This document shows, piece by piece, positions 6,403-6,852 of a DNA stretch of 6,852 bases. The notes under the pieces were generated by a model. That model did not search any database. It saw only the letters and a list, made by a program, of their open reading frames with translations, and was not told the DNA's origin. The stretch spans positions 1 to 6,852 of the forward strand of contig JABDKS010000619.1 in the NCBI GenBank assembly GCA_013002105.1, written 5' to 3'. The DNA comes from Pirellulaceae bacterium. Its GTDB lineage: Bacteria > Planctomycetota > Planctomycetia > Pirellulales > Pirellulaceae. Each line of letters opens with the position of its first letter. Position 1 is the first letter of the stretch. The position numbers and the translations under genes were made by a program.

Positions 6403-6847
6403 CGATCCGTTCGCTGGAAATGTCCCGATCGGCCGCCTCGCCTCCTTCTTTTCCGTCGGCACCCAAACACATCACTTCGTAGGCCCCTTCGCGCCCTGGA
6501 CTGACATACTGATAAGGATTCTTCCAGGGGTCCTTCGGGATCCTGGGTAAAAATCCATCCACGAACGAGGACGTTGGCTCGGTTAAGATTTCCAGTCCCT
6601 CATCGTTCGTTGGATATCGCCCCTGATCGGCGTAGAACGATTCGAGCGACTTGACGATGTTGGCGATTTCAGCCTTGGCGACATTTTGTTTGCTGGCGAC
6701 TAGATAGCTACGCGTTCGAACCGCGACTAAGCCTGCAAGCATTCCGATGATCACCATCACAACGATCAGTTCGACCAACGAAAACGCGCGAACGCGACGT
6801 GACGCGCTGATAATCGGGTGCACAACTGGATTCCTAAGACATGACAT
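6392..6847 (-). CDS. gspG: Major pseudopilin GspG of the type II secretion system
   Basis: GspG polymerises into the periplasmic pseudopilus that drives substrates through the secretin. The 151-residue product starts with a basic leader ending RRVRA, followed by FSLVELIVVMVII. This is a class III (type IV pilin-like) signal, with cleavage expected after Ala21 and the conserved Glu at mature position +5 (Glu26). The C-terminal half carries the GspG hallmark: KDPWKNPYQY at about residues 105-114, then LGADGKEGGE and DRDI at about 128-143. In characterised GspG proteins this loop binds calcium, and the aspartates (Asp131 and Asp140/142) are present. Length is normal for the family. The ATG at 6847 gives a 21-residue leader; an in-frame GTG at 6823, with AGGA 8 bases upstream, would give a 13-residue leader and is a real alternative. 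The 3' end overlaps gspH. The 5' side is cut by the window edge 5 bases upstream. Confidence 0.95.
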   Translation of the reverse strand: MSCLRNPVVHPIISASRRVRAFSLVELIVVMVIIGMLAGLVAVRTRSYLVASKQNVAKAEIANIVKSLESFYADQGRYPTNDEGLEILTEPTSSFVDGFLPRIPKDPWKNPYQYVSPGREGAYEVMCLGADGKEGGEAADRDISSERIDDE

Positions 6848-6849
6848 TA
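6845..6849 (-). promoter_or_regulatory. TAATG possible stop/start junction at the gspG start
   Basis: Read on the minus strand, the bases around the gspG start are AGGTAATG. A TAA at 6849-6847 would overlap the ATG at 6847-6845 by one base. This is exactly the arrangement seen at the gspJ/gspK junction in this window. If an upstream operon gene (often gspF in other T2SS loci) ends in this frame, gspG would be translationally coupled to it. Only 3 further bases are visible, so the upstream reading frame cannot be confirmed. Confidence 0.3.
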
Positions 6850-6852
6850 CCT

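Noticed and set aside
230..6847. Reading the cluster as a type IV pilus or Tad system
   Set aside because: The GspG calcium-loop motifs, the Glu5-lacking GspK with its alpha domain, the G-H-I-J-K order and the fused GspL fit a T2SS better; only the C-L-M grouping and the TPR lipoprotein recall pilus loci.

Overview
This window is most of a type II secretion system (T2SS, general secretion pathway) gene cluster. All nine recognisable genes lie on the minus strand, so transcription runs from the right edge towards the left. In transcription order they are the major pseudopilin gspG, four minor pseudopilins (gspH, gspI, gspJ, gspK), and the inner-membrane assembly platform genes gspC, gspL and gspM. 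A lipoprotein gene with TPR repeats follows. About 230 bases with no convincing gene remain at the left edge.

The sequence suggests a Gram-negative bacterium with moderate GC content. The divergent Gsp proteins, the compact operon with many 1-20 base overlaps, the Ser/Pro/Asp-rich linkers and the overall codon style resemble Planctomycetes of the Rhodopirellula/Pirellulaceae type. That placement is an impression from style, not a demonstrated affiliation.

Layout: 6392-6847 gspG; 5875-6402 gspH; 5463-5894 gspI; 4894-5466 gspJ; 3929-4894 gspK; a 125-base gap; 3243-3803 gspC-like; 1882-3246 gspL; 1349-1885 gspM; a 66-base gap; 230-1282 TPR lipoprotein; 1-229 non-coding, with a perfect inverted repeat at 4-21. 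The junctions G/H, H/I, I/J, J/K, C/L and L/M all overlap, which points to translational coupling within one transcript.

The five pseudopilins would form the periplasmic pseudopilus, with GspG as the body and H, I, J and K as the tip. GspL and GspM form the platform that links the cytoplasmic ATPase GspE to the pseudopilus, and GspC bridges the platform to the outer-membrane secretin GspD. GspD, GspE, GspF and the prepilin peptidase GspO are not in the window. A TAATG arrangement at the right edge (6845-6849) suggests another operon gene ends there.

The main departures from the textbook C-D-E-F-G-H-I-J-K-L-M-N order are three. A short gspC with only the HR domain sits between K and L. There is no gspN after gspM. 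A TPR lipoprotein occupies the last place and is a reasonable pilotin or secretin-assembly candidate. I see no unrelated novel system here; the interest is in how this T2SS differs from the proteobacterial model.
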